Positions 1 through 8,471 are shown, counted from the first letter of the stretch. The stretch: 64,000 nt of DNA from Zhongshania sp. (GCA_018066965.1 JAGPVP010000061.1:43416-107415), one strand, 5' to 3'. Program-made: numbers and translations. Notes: generated by a model from the letters alone, not told the origin.

Positions 1-783
1 TAATTCGCCCTGCGCATCGCAGCGTGCATCTCGTCGCGACTCCTGTAAATACATCAGTGCCAGCAAGCCCGAAATCTCGGTATCGGCCGCCAGATCCGTA
101 TTTAACGTGAGCAGTAATTCTGCCAGACGAATCGCCTCGGCGGCTATGTCTGCACGGGTTAAACTAGCACCCGAAGAGGCCAAATAGCCCTCGTTATACA
201 TCAGATAAAGCACCTGCAACACCGCATTCATACGTTCAGGCAGGGCCGCCGCACTAGGGACTTGATAGGGGATATTGGCATCGCGGATTTTGGCTTTCGC
301 CCGCACGATTCGCTGTGCTATTGCCGTTGGCTTGCTGATATAGGCACTGGCAATTTCTTCCGTCGTCATACCACATACTTCGCGCAAGGTAAGCGCAATG
401 CGGCTGTCTTCGGCAAGCGCGGGGTGACAACAGGTAAAAATTAAGCGGAGGCGATCATCTTCAATATCATCATCTGCGAAGGCGGCAAAGTCTGGGGTAT
501 CGGCCTCTAGCTGATCGGCCAGTTCATCAATTCCGTGCACAAACCGCGATTGCCGCCGCAGCGCATCGATGGCTTTGAAGCGTCCGGTAGAGACCAACCA
601 CGCGCGAGGATTAGCCGGTACGCCATCATTAGGCCACTGCTTTAATGCTGCAATAAACGCGTCTTGCAATGCTTCTTCCGCTATTTGGAAATCGCCAAGC
701 AGACGCAGCAAGGTGGCAAATACTCGGCGTGATTCCAGCCGGTACACCTCCTCAATCAAATGATTTGCTAGCGCATCGGTCAT
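1..783 (-). CDS. ECF42-type RNA polymerase sigma factor (3' end cut by window)
   Basis: The ORF track misses this gene because its stop lies beyond the left edge. Reading the reverse strand from ATG at 783 gives 261 uninterrupted codons. Residues about 10-75 look like sigma region 2 (DAFIAALKQWP), and residues about 108-160 look like region 4 (RLIFTCCHPAL, followed by a helix-turn-helix LTLREVCGMTTEEIA). The later segment with VLYLMYNEGY and ESRRDARCDAQGEL is typical of the long C-terminal extension (DUF6596) of ECF42 factors, which use that extension instead of a classical anti-sigma factor. An AGGAGG-like stretch at codons 11-13 is coding, not an RBS. The usual YCII/DGPF partner gene is not upstream and could only lie left of the window. 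Confidence 0.9.
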   Translation of the reverse strand, partial: MTDALANHLIEEVYRLESRRVFATLLRLLGDFQIAEEALQDAFIAALKQWPNDGVPANPRAWLVSTGRFKAIDALRRQSRFVHGIDELADQLEADTPDFAAFADDDIEDDRLRLIFTCCHPALAEDSRIALTLREVCGMTTEEIASAYISKPTAIAQRIVRAKAKIRDANIPYQVPSAAALPERMNAVLQVLYLMYNEGYLASSGASLTRADIAAEAIRLAELLLTLNTDLAADTEISGLLALMYLQESRRDARCDAQGEL

Positions 784-958
784 CGCCAAAACCACGTCTC
801 TGCATCATATTCGTTGCGACTAATATTAACCCAGCCATTTGAGGAAGGCAGCAGTAAGGGAAACGCTGGATTAAACGCTGGGTTTACGATGGATGGGGTA
901 CGGTTTGATACAGTAGGTGCGAGGCAGTCGTTGCAAAGCACCTGCGGATCAAGGCGGA

Positions 959-1078
959 TCAGGAAAAAGGCGAGTTTTTAGTTGTGCTGGATTTGTCCTT
1001 CTTAGCTGATTTTTTCTCCTTTTGCGTCAGCAACGGCTTCTTCTTAGTTTCTTTGTTACTTCGTTGTTCTTTACTCAT
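959..1078 (-). CDS. 39-aa lysine-rich small basic protein
   Basis: This ORF is below the 60-aa limit of the supplied track. It starts at ATG 1078 (MSKEQRSNKETKKKPLL...) and ends with TGA at 959-961. GGAG sits 8 nt upstream of the ATG at good ribosome-binding spacing. About a third of residues are Lys, and there is no hydrophobic segment, so a cytoplasmic, possibly nucleic-acid- or ribosome-associated protein is plausible. Similar short MSKEQRxNKExKK proteins are, to my recollection, widespread in Proteobacteria without known function. It lies alone between the sigma factor and the TauE-like permease. No function can be assigned. Confidence 0.7.
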   Translation of the reverse strand: MSKEQRSNKETKKKPLLTQKEKKSAKKDKSSTTKNSPFS

Positions 1079-1362
1079 TAGTAGAACTCCATTCTGTGAG
1101 GCCATGACTTCATTTTGAAATAAGCAAGCAATAACGCGAATACATCTTTAGACATATCACCGCAGTGGCAGTGATCTTGCCAGAGTACGCCCTTTACCCG
1201 TATTAGCTATAGGCGATGACAATAATCAAAAAATAAATATTGATGACGGCAGCTAATCACCAAAAATAGCGGCCCGAGGTTAGCGAAGCGCTACCATTGC
1301 GCGGCTTTGCACCTTACAATTTACCTAGTAAAACCCGCCCGTAGACCACCCAAAGTTTTTGG
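1079..1362. other. Intergenic stretch without a recognised gene
   Basis: This 284-bp gap lies between the divergent 39-aa gene and the TauE/SafE permease. I see no convincing ORF with an RBS, no tRNA-like fold and no strong terminator. It must hold the promoters of both flanking genes, but no clear sigma-70 pair stands out. Confidence 0.4.
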
Positions 1363-2145
1363 ATGCCAATGTCTGAGCTTCATTATTATCAATACCTGCT
1401 GATTGGCCTAATATTTATCTGGAGCGGCTTTGTGCGCTCTGGTCTTGGCTTTGGCGGCGCGGTATTGTCGCTGCCCTTTTTGCTGTTGGTACACAATCAG
1501 CCACTGGTGTTTCTACCGCTAATTTCGGTACAACTCTTATTCTTCTCATCCATTACCTTGGTGCTGAATAATCGCAAATCAGAATCAGCCAAACGTACTC
1601 ATAAAAGTACCGTCGACTGGGCCTACCTCAGATACATGCTGGCGATTATGATAGTGCCTAAATTACTTGGGGTGTTTGGTCTAATCACCATGCCCGCCAA
1701 TGTTCTGAGTATTATTATTTTTGTGGTGGTATCGGTTTACGCCATCACCTATATTGCCAACAAGCCCTTCAAAAGTAATAGCAAATTTGTCGATGCGATA
1801 TTCTTAATGGCTGGCGGCTATATAAGTGGCACCTCGCTTATCGGCGCCCCCTTAATTATTGCGGTGGCCGCTCAACATGTCGCCCGCGAACGTCTGCGCG
1901 ACACCTTATTCGCGCTGTGGTTTATTTTGGTGAGTATAAAACTGGTGGCGTTTATTTACGCTGGCGTAAGCTTGCAGCTAATTCATCACCTGTGGCTATT
2001 ACCCTGCGCCGCCATCGGCCATTTTATTGGTTTACGTTTTCACGAGCGAATGTTGAAGGCAGAGACACCGGTGTTCTTTAGAGTATTGGGTATTACACTG
2101 CTGCTTATTAGCGCGCTTGGCTTATGGAAAGCGCTGGAAGGCTAG
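1363..2145 (+). CDS. Sulfite exporter TauE/SafE family membrane permease
   Basis: This 260-aa polytopic membrane protein has seven to eight predicted hydrophobic helices. The N-terminal repeat has the family signature SGFVRSGLGFGGAVLSLP (about residues 21-38), and the second half has a GGYISGTSLIGAPLIIAVAA segment around residue 151. Members move small anions such as sulfite or organosulfonates, but the substrate cannot be read from sequence. The cytoplasmic loop around residues 70-80 is basic. It appears monocistronic and converges with the DUF3465 gene, whose stop lies 1 bp beyond this stop. A second in-frame ATG two codons downstream is an alternative start. Confidence 0.88.
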   Translation: MPMSELHYYQYLLIGLIFIWSGFVRSGLGFGGAVLSLPFLLLVHNQPLVFLPLISVQLLFFSSITLVLNNRKSESAKRTHKSTVDWAYLRYMLAIMIVPKLLGVFGLITMPANVLSIIIFVVVSVYAITYIANKPFKSNSKFVDAIFLMAGGYISGTSLIGAPLIIAVAAQHVARERLRDTLFALWFILVSIKLVAFIYAGVSLQLIHHLWLLPCAAIGHFIGLRFHERMLKAETPVFFRVLGITLLLISALGLWKALEG

Positions 2146-2146
2146 G

Positions 2147-2623
2147 CTACTGGTAGCGTCGGCCCCGATATTCTAACCAACCATTTGCATGACGGCCCGC
2201 CGGATCATGGTGGGTCCAGTGCAGCACACCACCTAGCTTATTCCATTCGTACTCGCCGTAGAATTTAACGCTATCACCCGACCGCAGGCCATCAAGGCGG
2301 GGCGCTAAATCGATATTATGTGCCACCAAAAGCGTTTGGCCATTTGCCAGTTTAAGAATAAATTTTTGATGCCGACTGCCCTTGGTGTCATCTGCCAGTA
2401 TTTTAATAACGCGACCGCTGCCGCTCACTTGAACATCGCTGACTTGGTTTTGATAAGCCTCAGCTAATTGCCGCTCTCCGGCTACTTCAACACGACCACC
2501 CGCCGCATTGGGTGCTAAGCCTGTCGGTAAGACCGCCTGAACCTGTTCAGCAAACTGTGGATTCTGTTGGTAAACTTGGTACAGCGCCACCACAAGCAAT
2601 GCAGCAAAAATCGACTTCTTCAT
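2147..2623 (-). CDS. DUF3465 family exported protein
   Basis: This 158-aa protein has an N-terminal hydrophobic segment (MKKSIFAALLVVALYQVYQ) that could be a signal peptide or membrane anchor. It is followed by a low-complexity linker, and residues about 58-158 match DUF3465, with conserved stretches such as HQKFILKLANGQTLLVAHNIDLAPRL, KFYGEYEWNKLGGVLHWTHHD and the terminal NGWLEYRGRRYQ. The domain is probably a small OB-like beta fold, and its function is unknown. The protein should face the periplasm. No operon partner is evident. Confidence 0.85.
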   Translation of the reverse strand: MKKSIFAALLVVALYQVYQQNPQFAEQVQAVLPTGLAPNAAGGRVEVAGERQLAEAYQNQVSDVQVSGSGRVIKILADDTKGSRHQKFILKLANGQTLLVAHNIDLAPRLDGLRSGDSVKFYGEYEWNKLGGVLHWTHHDPAGRHANGWLEYRGRRYQ

Positions 2624-2911
2624 AAGGACATAAACTCTACGCGACGTTTTACAGTGAGTTTATACCGCGCTAGTTATTCCACCCATTAATTTTGGGCGTT
2701 TTAATTCATAAATCGCTTATATTTATGCAAGCTATAACAACTTGCCCGCTGTCCGGTCGCGGGTATCAAACGCATTCGCTAGCGCGAAAAGTTAAGGTAG
2801 ATGCACAGTGAAAGCGCTACTGTATAGTAGCTGACATAGGAAATTGAGATGCCGTGCTAGTACTGTGATAGTACCGCGATATAAAAATTAACGAACTACG
2901 AAAAATTTCAC
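2624..2911. other. Intergenic region upstream of the DUF2254 gene
   Basis: Nothing recognisable as a long gene lies here. The right half carries small dyads, for example GTAC-TGTGATA-GTAC around 2861-2875, that could belong to the promoter of the downstream membrane protein. No terminator with a T-tract and no known RNA was seen. Confidence 0.35.
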
Positions 2912-3007
2912 ATGAATATTAAATGGCTAACAATAGAAGATCGACGACGCTCCCTGAGATTAAATACCCTAGTCTCCAGCCTTATTAATCTGCGCAAAGG
3001 AGACTGA
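2912..3007 (+). CDS. Possible 31-aa leader peptide before the DUF2254 gene
   Basis: An ATG-initiated ORF encodes MNIKWLTIEDRRRSLRLNTL... and stops with TGA one base before the next ATG. That arrangement (TGAaATG) would allow translational coupling to the DUF2254 gene. The peptide is Arg-rich and amphipathic. There is no good Shine-Dalgarno before 2912; the AAAGGAG inside the ORF clearly serves the downstream gene. It may be chance. Confidence 0.25.
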   Translation: MNIKWLTIEDRRRSLRLNTLVSSLINLRKGD

Positions 3008-3008
3008 A

Positions 3009-4277
3009 ATGGCATTGTTCATGTCAACCGATCGCGCTAGGTTTTTCATCAATCGGCTTCGCGCCCGACTTTGGGTGAGGCCATTAACCGTTTGCCTGCT
3101 GTCAATCGCAGCGGCATTCGGCGCAAAACTTGCCGACGGCACTGCGTTTGCACAAATAGCGCCGGTCATTGCGGCGGACTCTATTGAAGCGCTGCTGTCC
3201 ATCATGGCCGCCAGCATGCTGGTCATTGCCACATTTTCGGTGGCATCGATGGTATCGGCCTACGCCTCAGCAGCTAGCACCGCCACGCCGCGATCATTCA
3301 CTTTAGTGGTTGCCGACGACGCATCACAAAACGCGCTGTCGACTTTTGTTGGTTCATTCATATTCAGCATCGTCGCTCTTACGGCAGTCAAGAACGACTA
3401 CTTCGAAACCGCCGGTCTCTTTATTCTCTTTGCCCTGACGGTGACCATATTCGGCACCGTTATTATTACATTTGTACGCTGGGTCGATGGCATCGCACGC
3501 CTTGGCCGCATGGGATCAACCATCGCTAAAGTCGAGAGTGCCACTGCGACCGCATTAAAGCAACGACGAGCTGCGCCACACCTTCGCGGCACCTCAGTGA
3601 GCTCCCAAGCACGCGGACATGCCGTGTTCGCAGCGGATGTCGGTTACATTCAACATGTGGATATCGCCGCTCTCCAAGCCTGGGCGGAGCAAGTCGATGT
3701 GCGGGTGGTAGTGGCTGCCTTACCTGGTATCTTAGCCGCACCAAACCGGCCATTAGCCTACGTTAGCGCCCACAGCGACATTGATTACACGCCACTTATC
3801 GAGTCATTTGAGATAGGTCCTATTCGTCGCTTCGACGACGATCCGCGATTTGGCTTGGTGGTTCTGTCGGAGATCGCGGGTCGCGCTCTGTCTCCCGCCG
3901 TCAATGATCCCGGTACCGCGATCCATATCACCGGAACACTGCTACGACTCTTTACGCTATGGAATGAACCCGCAACGGCTGAAGAGGAGCCGGCGCCAAG
4001 CTACGACCGCGTAGGAGTGCCCGCGCTATCGATTCAAGACATGTTCGATGACGCCTTTACTGCAATTGCTCGAGACGGTGCCGGTTTTGTTGAGGTGGCC
4101 CTGCGCTTACAAAAAGTACTGGATTCTCTTGCATCAATCGGCGATCCGGAAATGCGAAATGCCGCCGAATATCATGGCCGACTGGCACTGAAACGTGCGC
4201 GGCTGGCACTTAATGTAGAAGAGGACTTGAAGCTTGTTCAAGATGCTGCACAGTTCGCTGAACCCACTGCTTCATAA
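3009..4277 (+). CDS. DUF2254 domain-containing membrane protein
   Basis: This 422-aa protein has four predicted membrane helices in its first 160 residues (near 25-42, 60-85, 108-128 and 134-158), followed by a long soluble C-terminal half. The region STFVGSFIFSIVALTAV and the later block EIAGRALSPAVNDPGTAIH (about residues 296-314) are characteristic of DUF2254. Function is unknown; the family is a predicted inner-membrane protein with a cytosolic domain. AAAGGAG lies 6 nt before ATG 3009. A second in-frame ATG four codons in is possible. It may be followed by the 56-aa gene at 4339. Confidence 0.88.
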   Translation: MALFMSTDRARFFINRLRARLWVRPLTVCLLSIAAAFGAKLADGTAFAQIAPVIAADSIEALLSIMAASMLVIATFSVASMVSAYASAASTATPRSFTLVVADDASQNALSTFVGSFIFSIVALTAVKNDYFETAGLFILFALTVTIFGTVIITFVRWVDGIARLGRMGSTIAKVESATATALKQRRAAPHLRGTSVSSQARGHAVFAADVGYIQHVDIAALQAWAEQVDVRVVVAALPGILAAPNRPLAYVSAHSDIDYTPLIESFEIGPIRRFDDDPRFGLVVLSEIAGRALSPAVNDPGTAIHITGTLLRLFTLWNEPATAEEEPAPSYDRVGVPALSIQDMFDDAFTAIARDGAGFVEVALRLQKVLDSLASIGDPEMRNAAEYHGRLALKRARLALNVEEDLKLVQDAAQFAEPTAS

Positions 4278-4338
4278 CAAGATCGCGAGCTACATCATTG
4301 CCACTGTTCAACAAAAAATAACTTAATGAGAAAATAGT

Positions 4339-4509
4339 ATGACGAAAAAAATAGTGCAGTTTGAATACGAGAAAGAAACCAAAAATAGTGTTCGTTATAA
4401 AGAAGTTCCAGATGATGGAACTCCTCCCATTATTGGTTCTTTATATGTTCAGAAGTGGTTTGCTGGTAATACTAAATCACTTGCAATAACTATTGAGAAA
4501 AAAGACTAG
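4339..4509 (+). CDS. 56-aa conserved-looking small protein
   Basis: This short ORF (MTKKIVQFEYEKETKNSVRY... to EKKD, TAG at 4507) is missed by the 60-aa cutoff. Its composition (alternating charged and beta-branched residues, VRYKEVPDDGTPPIIGSLYVQKWF) looks like a small beta-sheet domain rather than random translation. I recall similar short proteins with a KNTVRY...GTLYV pattern in many bacteria, with no known function. The RBS is weak (AATGAG). The base composition is more AT-rich than the neighbouring genes. A perfect 18-bp hairpin follows 59 bp downstream. Confidence 0.65.
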   Translation: MTKKIVQFEYEKETKNSVRYKEVPDDGTPPIIGSLYVQKWFAGNTKSLAITIEKKD

Positions 4510-4568
4510 CCGCAGACCAATACGCCGTATTCAGCTTAAAATTTCTGCCCAATGTCTAGCAAAGCAGT

Positions 4569-4610
4569 CATAAACCATAAAATGGCCATGCTGCCATTTT
4601 ATGGTTTATG
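4569..4610. terminator. Perfect 18-bp inverted repeat between convergent genes
   Basis: The arms at 4569-4586 and 4593-4610 are exact reverse complements (CATAAACCATAAAATGGC) around a 6-nt loop. It sits between the stop of the 56-aa gene and the stop of the minus-strand symporter, so a bidirectional transcription stop is the likeliest role. The stem is AT-rich and no long T-tract follows, so efficiency as an intrinsic terminator is uncertain. Confidence 0.6.
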
Positions 4611-4639
4611 CAAAGTAATAACCGCACTTTAAATAATTT

Positions 4640-6061
4640 TTAAACCCCTGCAGTAGAGCCAGTCTTGTTAACAAAAGGCTTCGCTAACCAATACACCAAC
4701 ACCCCAGCAAAAATGCCCGGCAAGCCTTCGTACACCATATTGTGTAAATCAAAGTATCGCCATGCCAAGGCGGTTGCTATGCCCACACAACTCATTGCAA
4801 TGGCAACACCCTGACTTGGTCGGCCACCAAAAATCAGGACAGCTAGCATAGGAACAAAGGCGCTAGCCAAACCTGACCATGCCATCACCACCATCGCAAA
4901 AACACTCTGCGCACTGAGCAAGGCCCACCCCAAGGCCAGAATACACACCCCCAAAGTAGAGGCTTTAATCAAAAATGGGCGCTCAATATTATTGGGCATA
5001 AGGTCATGGGTAAATGCAGCAGACGAGCTAAGAATTAAAGAGTCGGCAGTAGATAATGTTGCGGCAAAAATACCCGCGAGAATAAGACCAACCAATACCG
5101 GAGGTAATAGAGTTTGCGCCATAGTAGGCAATGCTAACTCGGCATCAAAGCTACCTACCTCTGGCAAATACAAGCGTGATAACAAACCTACTGTTGTCGC
5201 CATTAAATAGAATGCGGTAAACCACAGGTAATACCACGCTCTTGCGCGGTTCATATCGTCGCCACTGCTCAGCGCCATAAAGCGCACCATCACATGGGGC
5301 TGACCAACCACCGAAAGGCCCGCAAACAGCCAACCCAATGCAAATAAGAAGGCTCCCGGTACGCCGGGGAAGGCGAGATCTTCTGGGAACCAATCCATGT
5401 AATTTGGTACATCTTGTAGCGCGCTAACTGTTGCTGATACGCCGCCTAAATTTGCGATGGCTACCCACATGAGTATGCCCATGGCGGTAATCATAACTAC
5501 TGACTGGGCCGCGTCCGTCCATATTGACGCCCGAATACCGCCGGCCAAGCAATACACGGCAACTAGCACTGCACCACACACCGCGCCTGCCCACGTCGGC
5601 CAATCAAACAAGACATGTAGCGCCTTGCTACCCGCCAATAATTGCGCCGCCGCGTAAGCGGTAAGTAGTAGCAAACAAATCAGCGCGGCAAGCCGTTGAT
5701 AGCCGGGCAATATGCTGCCATTCCAGTTTGCCAATACACCGAGATAACTTACTTCGCCGCTTTTCTCCGTCATGCCACGCAATTTTTTATGTACAAAGTG
5801 GGAGGCAAGGAAGTCACCAAAAATCCAACCGACCATTACCCAGAACGCCGACAGACCCACTGTGTAGGTATAGCCAATGACACCAATAAACATATACCCG
5901 CTGTTATTGGTTGCCACCGCCGACAAGCCAACTAACCAGGGCTTAACGGTATTGCTGGCAAGATAATAGTCTTTGCTTTGATGGGTATTAAAAAATAGCG
6001 ATGACAAGCCTATAAGCACAAAAATACTGAGAAAGGCGGCAAAACTCCAAGCAGTTATCAT
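4640..6061 (-). CDS. Sodium:solute symporter (SSS family), candidate ectoine/compatible-solute importer
   Basis: This 473-aa protein has about 12-13 hydrophobic helices and the SSS/PutP architecture. Family features include the early NTVKPWLVGLSAVATNNSGY (helix 1 region) and AGIFAATLSTADSLILSSSA around residue 330, whose serines and threonines in SSS carriers help form the Na2 site. It is the last gene of the ectoine run, 45 bp after the TPR gene and on the same strand. SSS carriers called EctI occur beside ect genes in some bacteria and recover leaked ectoine. That role fits the context here, but proline or another osmolyte is equally possible from sequence alone. Confidence 0.85.
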   Translation of the reverse strand: MITAWSFAAFLSIFVLIGLSSLFFNTHQSKDYYLASNTVKPWLVGLSAVATNNSGYMFIGVIGYTYTVGLSAFWVMVGWIFGDFLASHFVHKKLRGMTEKSGEVSYLGVLANWNGSILPGYQRLAALICLLLLTAYAAAQLLAGSKALHVLFDWPTWAGAVCGAVLVAVYCLAGGIRASIWTDAAQSVVMITAMGILMWVAIANLGGVSATVSALQDVPNYMDWFPEDLAFPGVPGAFLFALGWLFAGLSVVGQPHVMVRFMALSSGDDMNRARAWYYLWFTAFYLMATTVGLLSRLYLPEVGSFDAELALPTMAQTLLPPVLVGLILAGIFAATLSTADSLILSSSAAFTHDLMPNNIERPFLIKASTLGVCILALGWALLSAQSVFAMVVMAWSGLASAFVPMLAVLIFGGRPSQGVAIAMSCVGIATALAWRYFDLHNMVYEGLPGIFAGVLVYWLAKPFVNKTGSTAGV

Positions 6062-6106
6062 ATTTAATTCCGTGATGTTTGCTGGTCAGTGAATGTCGGT
6101 AATTGC

Positions 6107-7000
6107 TTAAGTGGTTATGACAGCGGGAGCCAATAATTCAATTAACAGGGGATGTTCGCGCAGTTCCGACAACGCAGGGTCGCGATGTAGTTCCTCGCGA
6201 TACGATTCTGACTGCGCCACCGCATGAGTAAAATAACGCGCAGCGTCATCTAAATTACCTTGGCAGGTATGTGCGCAGGCAAGCTGATAAAATGCGTGGG
6301 CATTGGCGTCGTCTAAGACTAGGGCTTGATGGCATAAATTAATTGCCCACTGGGGTTCATTTTGATCCAGTGCCGCATCTGCTTTATAGGTAATAGCTTC
6401 AATATCATCTTTTCGTAAAGCGAGAATTTGATCGTAGATCGAGATCTTGCCCGCCGGGCTAGTTTCCTGACTGGCACGCAGCCACAGCGAATGCATTTCT
6501 TGGGTGAGGGTGATTTCTTCCCGATTTGATTCTATATGTGCGGTTTCTTGTTTTAGTTGTTTTTCTATTGTGCGCAAACGTTTTTCGTATTCTTCAACCA
6601 ACTCAGCAACTTGCTCATTGGCAACTTTATGTACTTTGTCTTTAATATCACGAATTGAGTTCCAGCCGATTAACACCAGTGCCGAACTCACCGCCGCAAT
6701 AAGGTAGAAAAAATAGGTCACAGTACTGGTTGCGTAGGAAACCGCCTTGTCTGCCGCGCCCAGTTCGCGGTCAACGACTTCAGCCGCCATTTCTCGATGC
6801 GAACGCTCCATATCGATACGGAGGCTGCGGATTTCATCCAGCATGTAACGCTCAATAAATGGCGAGTAAAGCGGCTCGTTTAATTTATTAATAGACGCAT
6901 CTACTGCCTCATCGCTGGGGCTGCTGGCTGCTTCCGCTGACAAGGTCAGCGGAATACAAACACAGCATAATACGAAAAGCTTTTTAACTATGCTGCGCAT
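6107..7000 (-). CDS. Membrane-anchored coiled-coil/TPR protein in the ectoine operon
   Basis: This 297-aa protein of unknown function has, in order: a signal-like hydrophobic N-terminus (residues 1-24), a helical segment with a charged amphipathic stretch (50-80), one clear transmembrane helix (about 95-113), a predicted coiled coil (about 118-170) and two to three TPR-like repeats (about 184-265), ending in a DPALSELREHPLL helix. If the N-terminus is cleaved or inserted, residues 25-94 would be periplasmic and the TPR part cytoplasmic. Its ATG overlaps the end of ask_ect by 13 bp, so co-translation is likely. It is not a standard ectoine gene; a scaffolding or regulatory role is only inference. 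Confidence 0.8.
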   Translation of the reverse strand: MRSIVKKLFVLCCVCIPLTLSAEAASSPSDEAVDASINKLNEPLYSPFIERYMLDEIRSLRIDMERSHREMAAEVVDRELGAADKAVSYATSTVTYFFYLIAAVSSALVLIGWNSIRDIKDKVHKVANEQVAELVEEYEKRLRTIEKQLKQETAHIESNREEITLTQEMHSLWLRASQETSPAGKISIYDQILALRKDDIEAITYKADAALDQNEPQWAINLCHQALVLDDANAHAFYQLACAHTCQGNLDDAARYFTHAVAQSESYREELHRDPALSELREHPLLIELLAPAVITT

Positions 7001-8424
7001 ATCGCTTCGCCGTGGTCATGTACTTCAACAAGACAACGGTGCAAGCTGGCGACGCCCATTTCGTAATCATCTTCGTTAACAACAAACTGCATATCAACTT
7101 GGCGCATAGACTGATGCATTGCCAGCACACTGATATTTGCAGCCGCTAATGCGGATACCGTTTTGGCCAGCATACCGGGCACTTGCATATCGCTGCCAAT
7201 CGCAGAAATAATCGCGACTTTACGGGTACTTACTTCAGCGCTAGGAAACAGTTCTTTTACTGCGCTAACAATACGCTTAACGGTTTTTAAATTAACACCA
7301 AGATAATTGGTGATCGTGTTGGCATTAATATCTTTGGTAATCACTGTGCCTTTAAAGCGTTCGATTGCCGCCAGTATTTTTTGCTCATACTGCCACAGCG
7401 CACCGACCATATCTTGGTCAAATACCTCTAAGGCATAGACTTGTTTACGGCCTGCAATAATTTCTACACAGGGCTTTTCACTACGATAATCACAGTCTAT
7501 TAAGGTACCCGCGTGATTCGGCTCAAAGGTATTTTTCACCCTTAATGCAATTTTTTGCTGGCGCAAACCTTTTGCGGCACGAGGGTGAATTGCCTCCATA
7601 CCCAGATTTGCAAGCTGATCAGCTACGTCGTAATTTGTGCGACCAATCGGCACTACTTTATCTGCACCTACCAAACGTGGATCTGCACTGCTAAGGTGAT
7701 ACTCCTTATGAATAACCGCCTCGCGTGCGCCACTAATAACTGCCATACGGCTAAATGTCATTTCGCTATAGCCACGATCAAAGCTGGCCATAAGGCCTTC
7801 TTTGCAATGCGCATAGCCGGTAACAATGGGCAGCGTATTAGTTAAATCTATGCCAGCAAGCGCTTCACTAATATGATCATCTAGGGGCAGGGCTTCGTCG
7901 GCGCGCCAACCGGAAAGATCAACATAGCGCGCATTCACACCGTCGCGATTTAGTAAGGCGGCGGTATTCCATGCGCTGTGCGCCTCGCCAATACTCGCAA
8001 GCATTTCACGCACGGTTAGCAAATGATCCTCAAGACCGAAGTGACCGTGCTGGCAGAGACGATGCAAATTATCCATACAGCGCTCGGCTTCGAAAAGACG
8101 GCCTTCAATATATTTATTCGCCTCGGTTAATTGTTCCACATCAGGGAACAAGCCTGCATTAATTTCTTTAAGCGTGTCACCGACTTTACTCAGGGCATCT
8201 CGCCAAAGTATTTCAGCGCCATCATCGGCAAATAAGGCATAAACGCCGGGGTGGCTATTGCGTTTATTTTCTAGCAATAGATCTGTTACGCCGCCGTAGG
8301 CAGAAACAACAAATATGCGCCCATAAATATTACCATCCTCACCGCCGGCGAGAATGATATTGTCTCTTACCGCCTCGTAGTTGGTCATCGAGGTGCCGCC
8401 GATTTTCTCTACACTGTGTGTCAT
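6988..8424 (-). CDS. ask_ect: Ectoine-pathway aspartate kinase
   Basis: This 478-aa aspartokinase phosphorylates aspartate, the first step toward aspartate semialdehyde, which EctB uses. The N-terminus (EKIGGTSMTNY) is the kinase lysine/glycine motif, and the C-terminal third has two ACT domains (near RKVAIISAIGSDMQVPG and NISVLAMHQSMRQVDMQFVV). The Ask_Ect subgroup accompanies ect operons and is thought to escape normal feedback control. A good CGGAGA RBS precedes ATG 8424. It lies 47 bp after ectC and overlaps the next gene by 13 bp. The context makes the Ask_Ect assignment stronger than sequence alone would. Confidence 0.93.
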   Translation of the reverse strand: MTHSVEKIGGTSMTNYEAVRDNIILAGGEDGNIYGRIFVVSAYGGVTDLLLENKRNSHPGVYALFADDGAEILWRDALSKVGDTLKEINAGLFPDVEQLTEANKYIEGRLFEAERCMDNLHRLCQHGHFGLEDHLLTVREMLASIGEAHSAWNTAALLNRDGVNARYVDLSGWRADEALPLDDHISEALAGIDLTNTLPIVTGYAHCKEGLMASFDRGYSEMTFSRMAVISGAREAVIHKEYHLSSADPRLVGADKVVPIGRTNYDVADQLANLGMEAIHPRAAKGLRQQKIALRVKNTFEPNHAGTLIDCDYRSEKPCVEIIAGRKQVYALEVFDQDMVGALWQYEQKILAAIERFKGTVITKDINANTITNYLGVNLKTVKRIVSAVKELFPSAEVSTRKVAIISAIGSDMQVPGMLAKTVSALAAANISVLAMHQSMRQVDMQFVVNEDDYEMGVASLHRCLVEVHDHGEAICAA

Positions 8425-8471
8425 TTTTGTCTCCGTTGAATAACTGAAATTTACTTTCGGCCTTCAGCAGA

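Noticed and set aside
915-943. AGGTGC...GCACCT hairpin near the sigma factor
   Set aside because: Only 6-bp arms with a 17-nt loop and no T-run, so it is within chance expectation.
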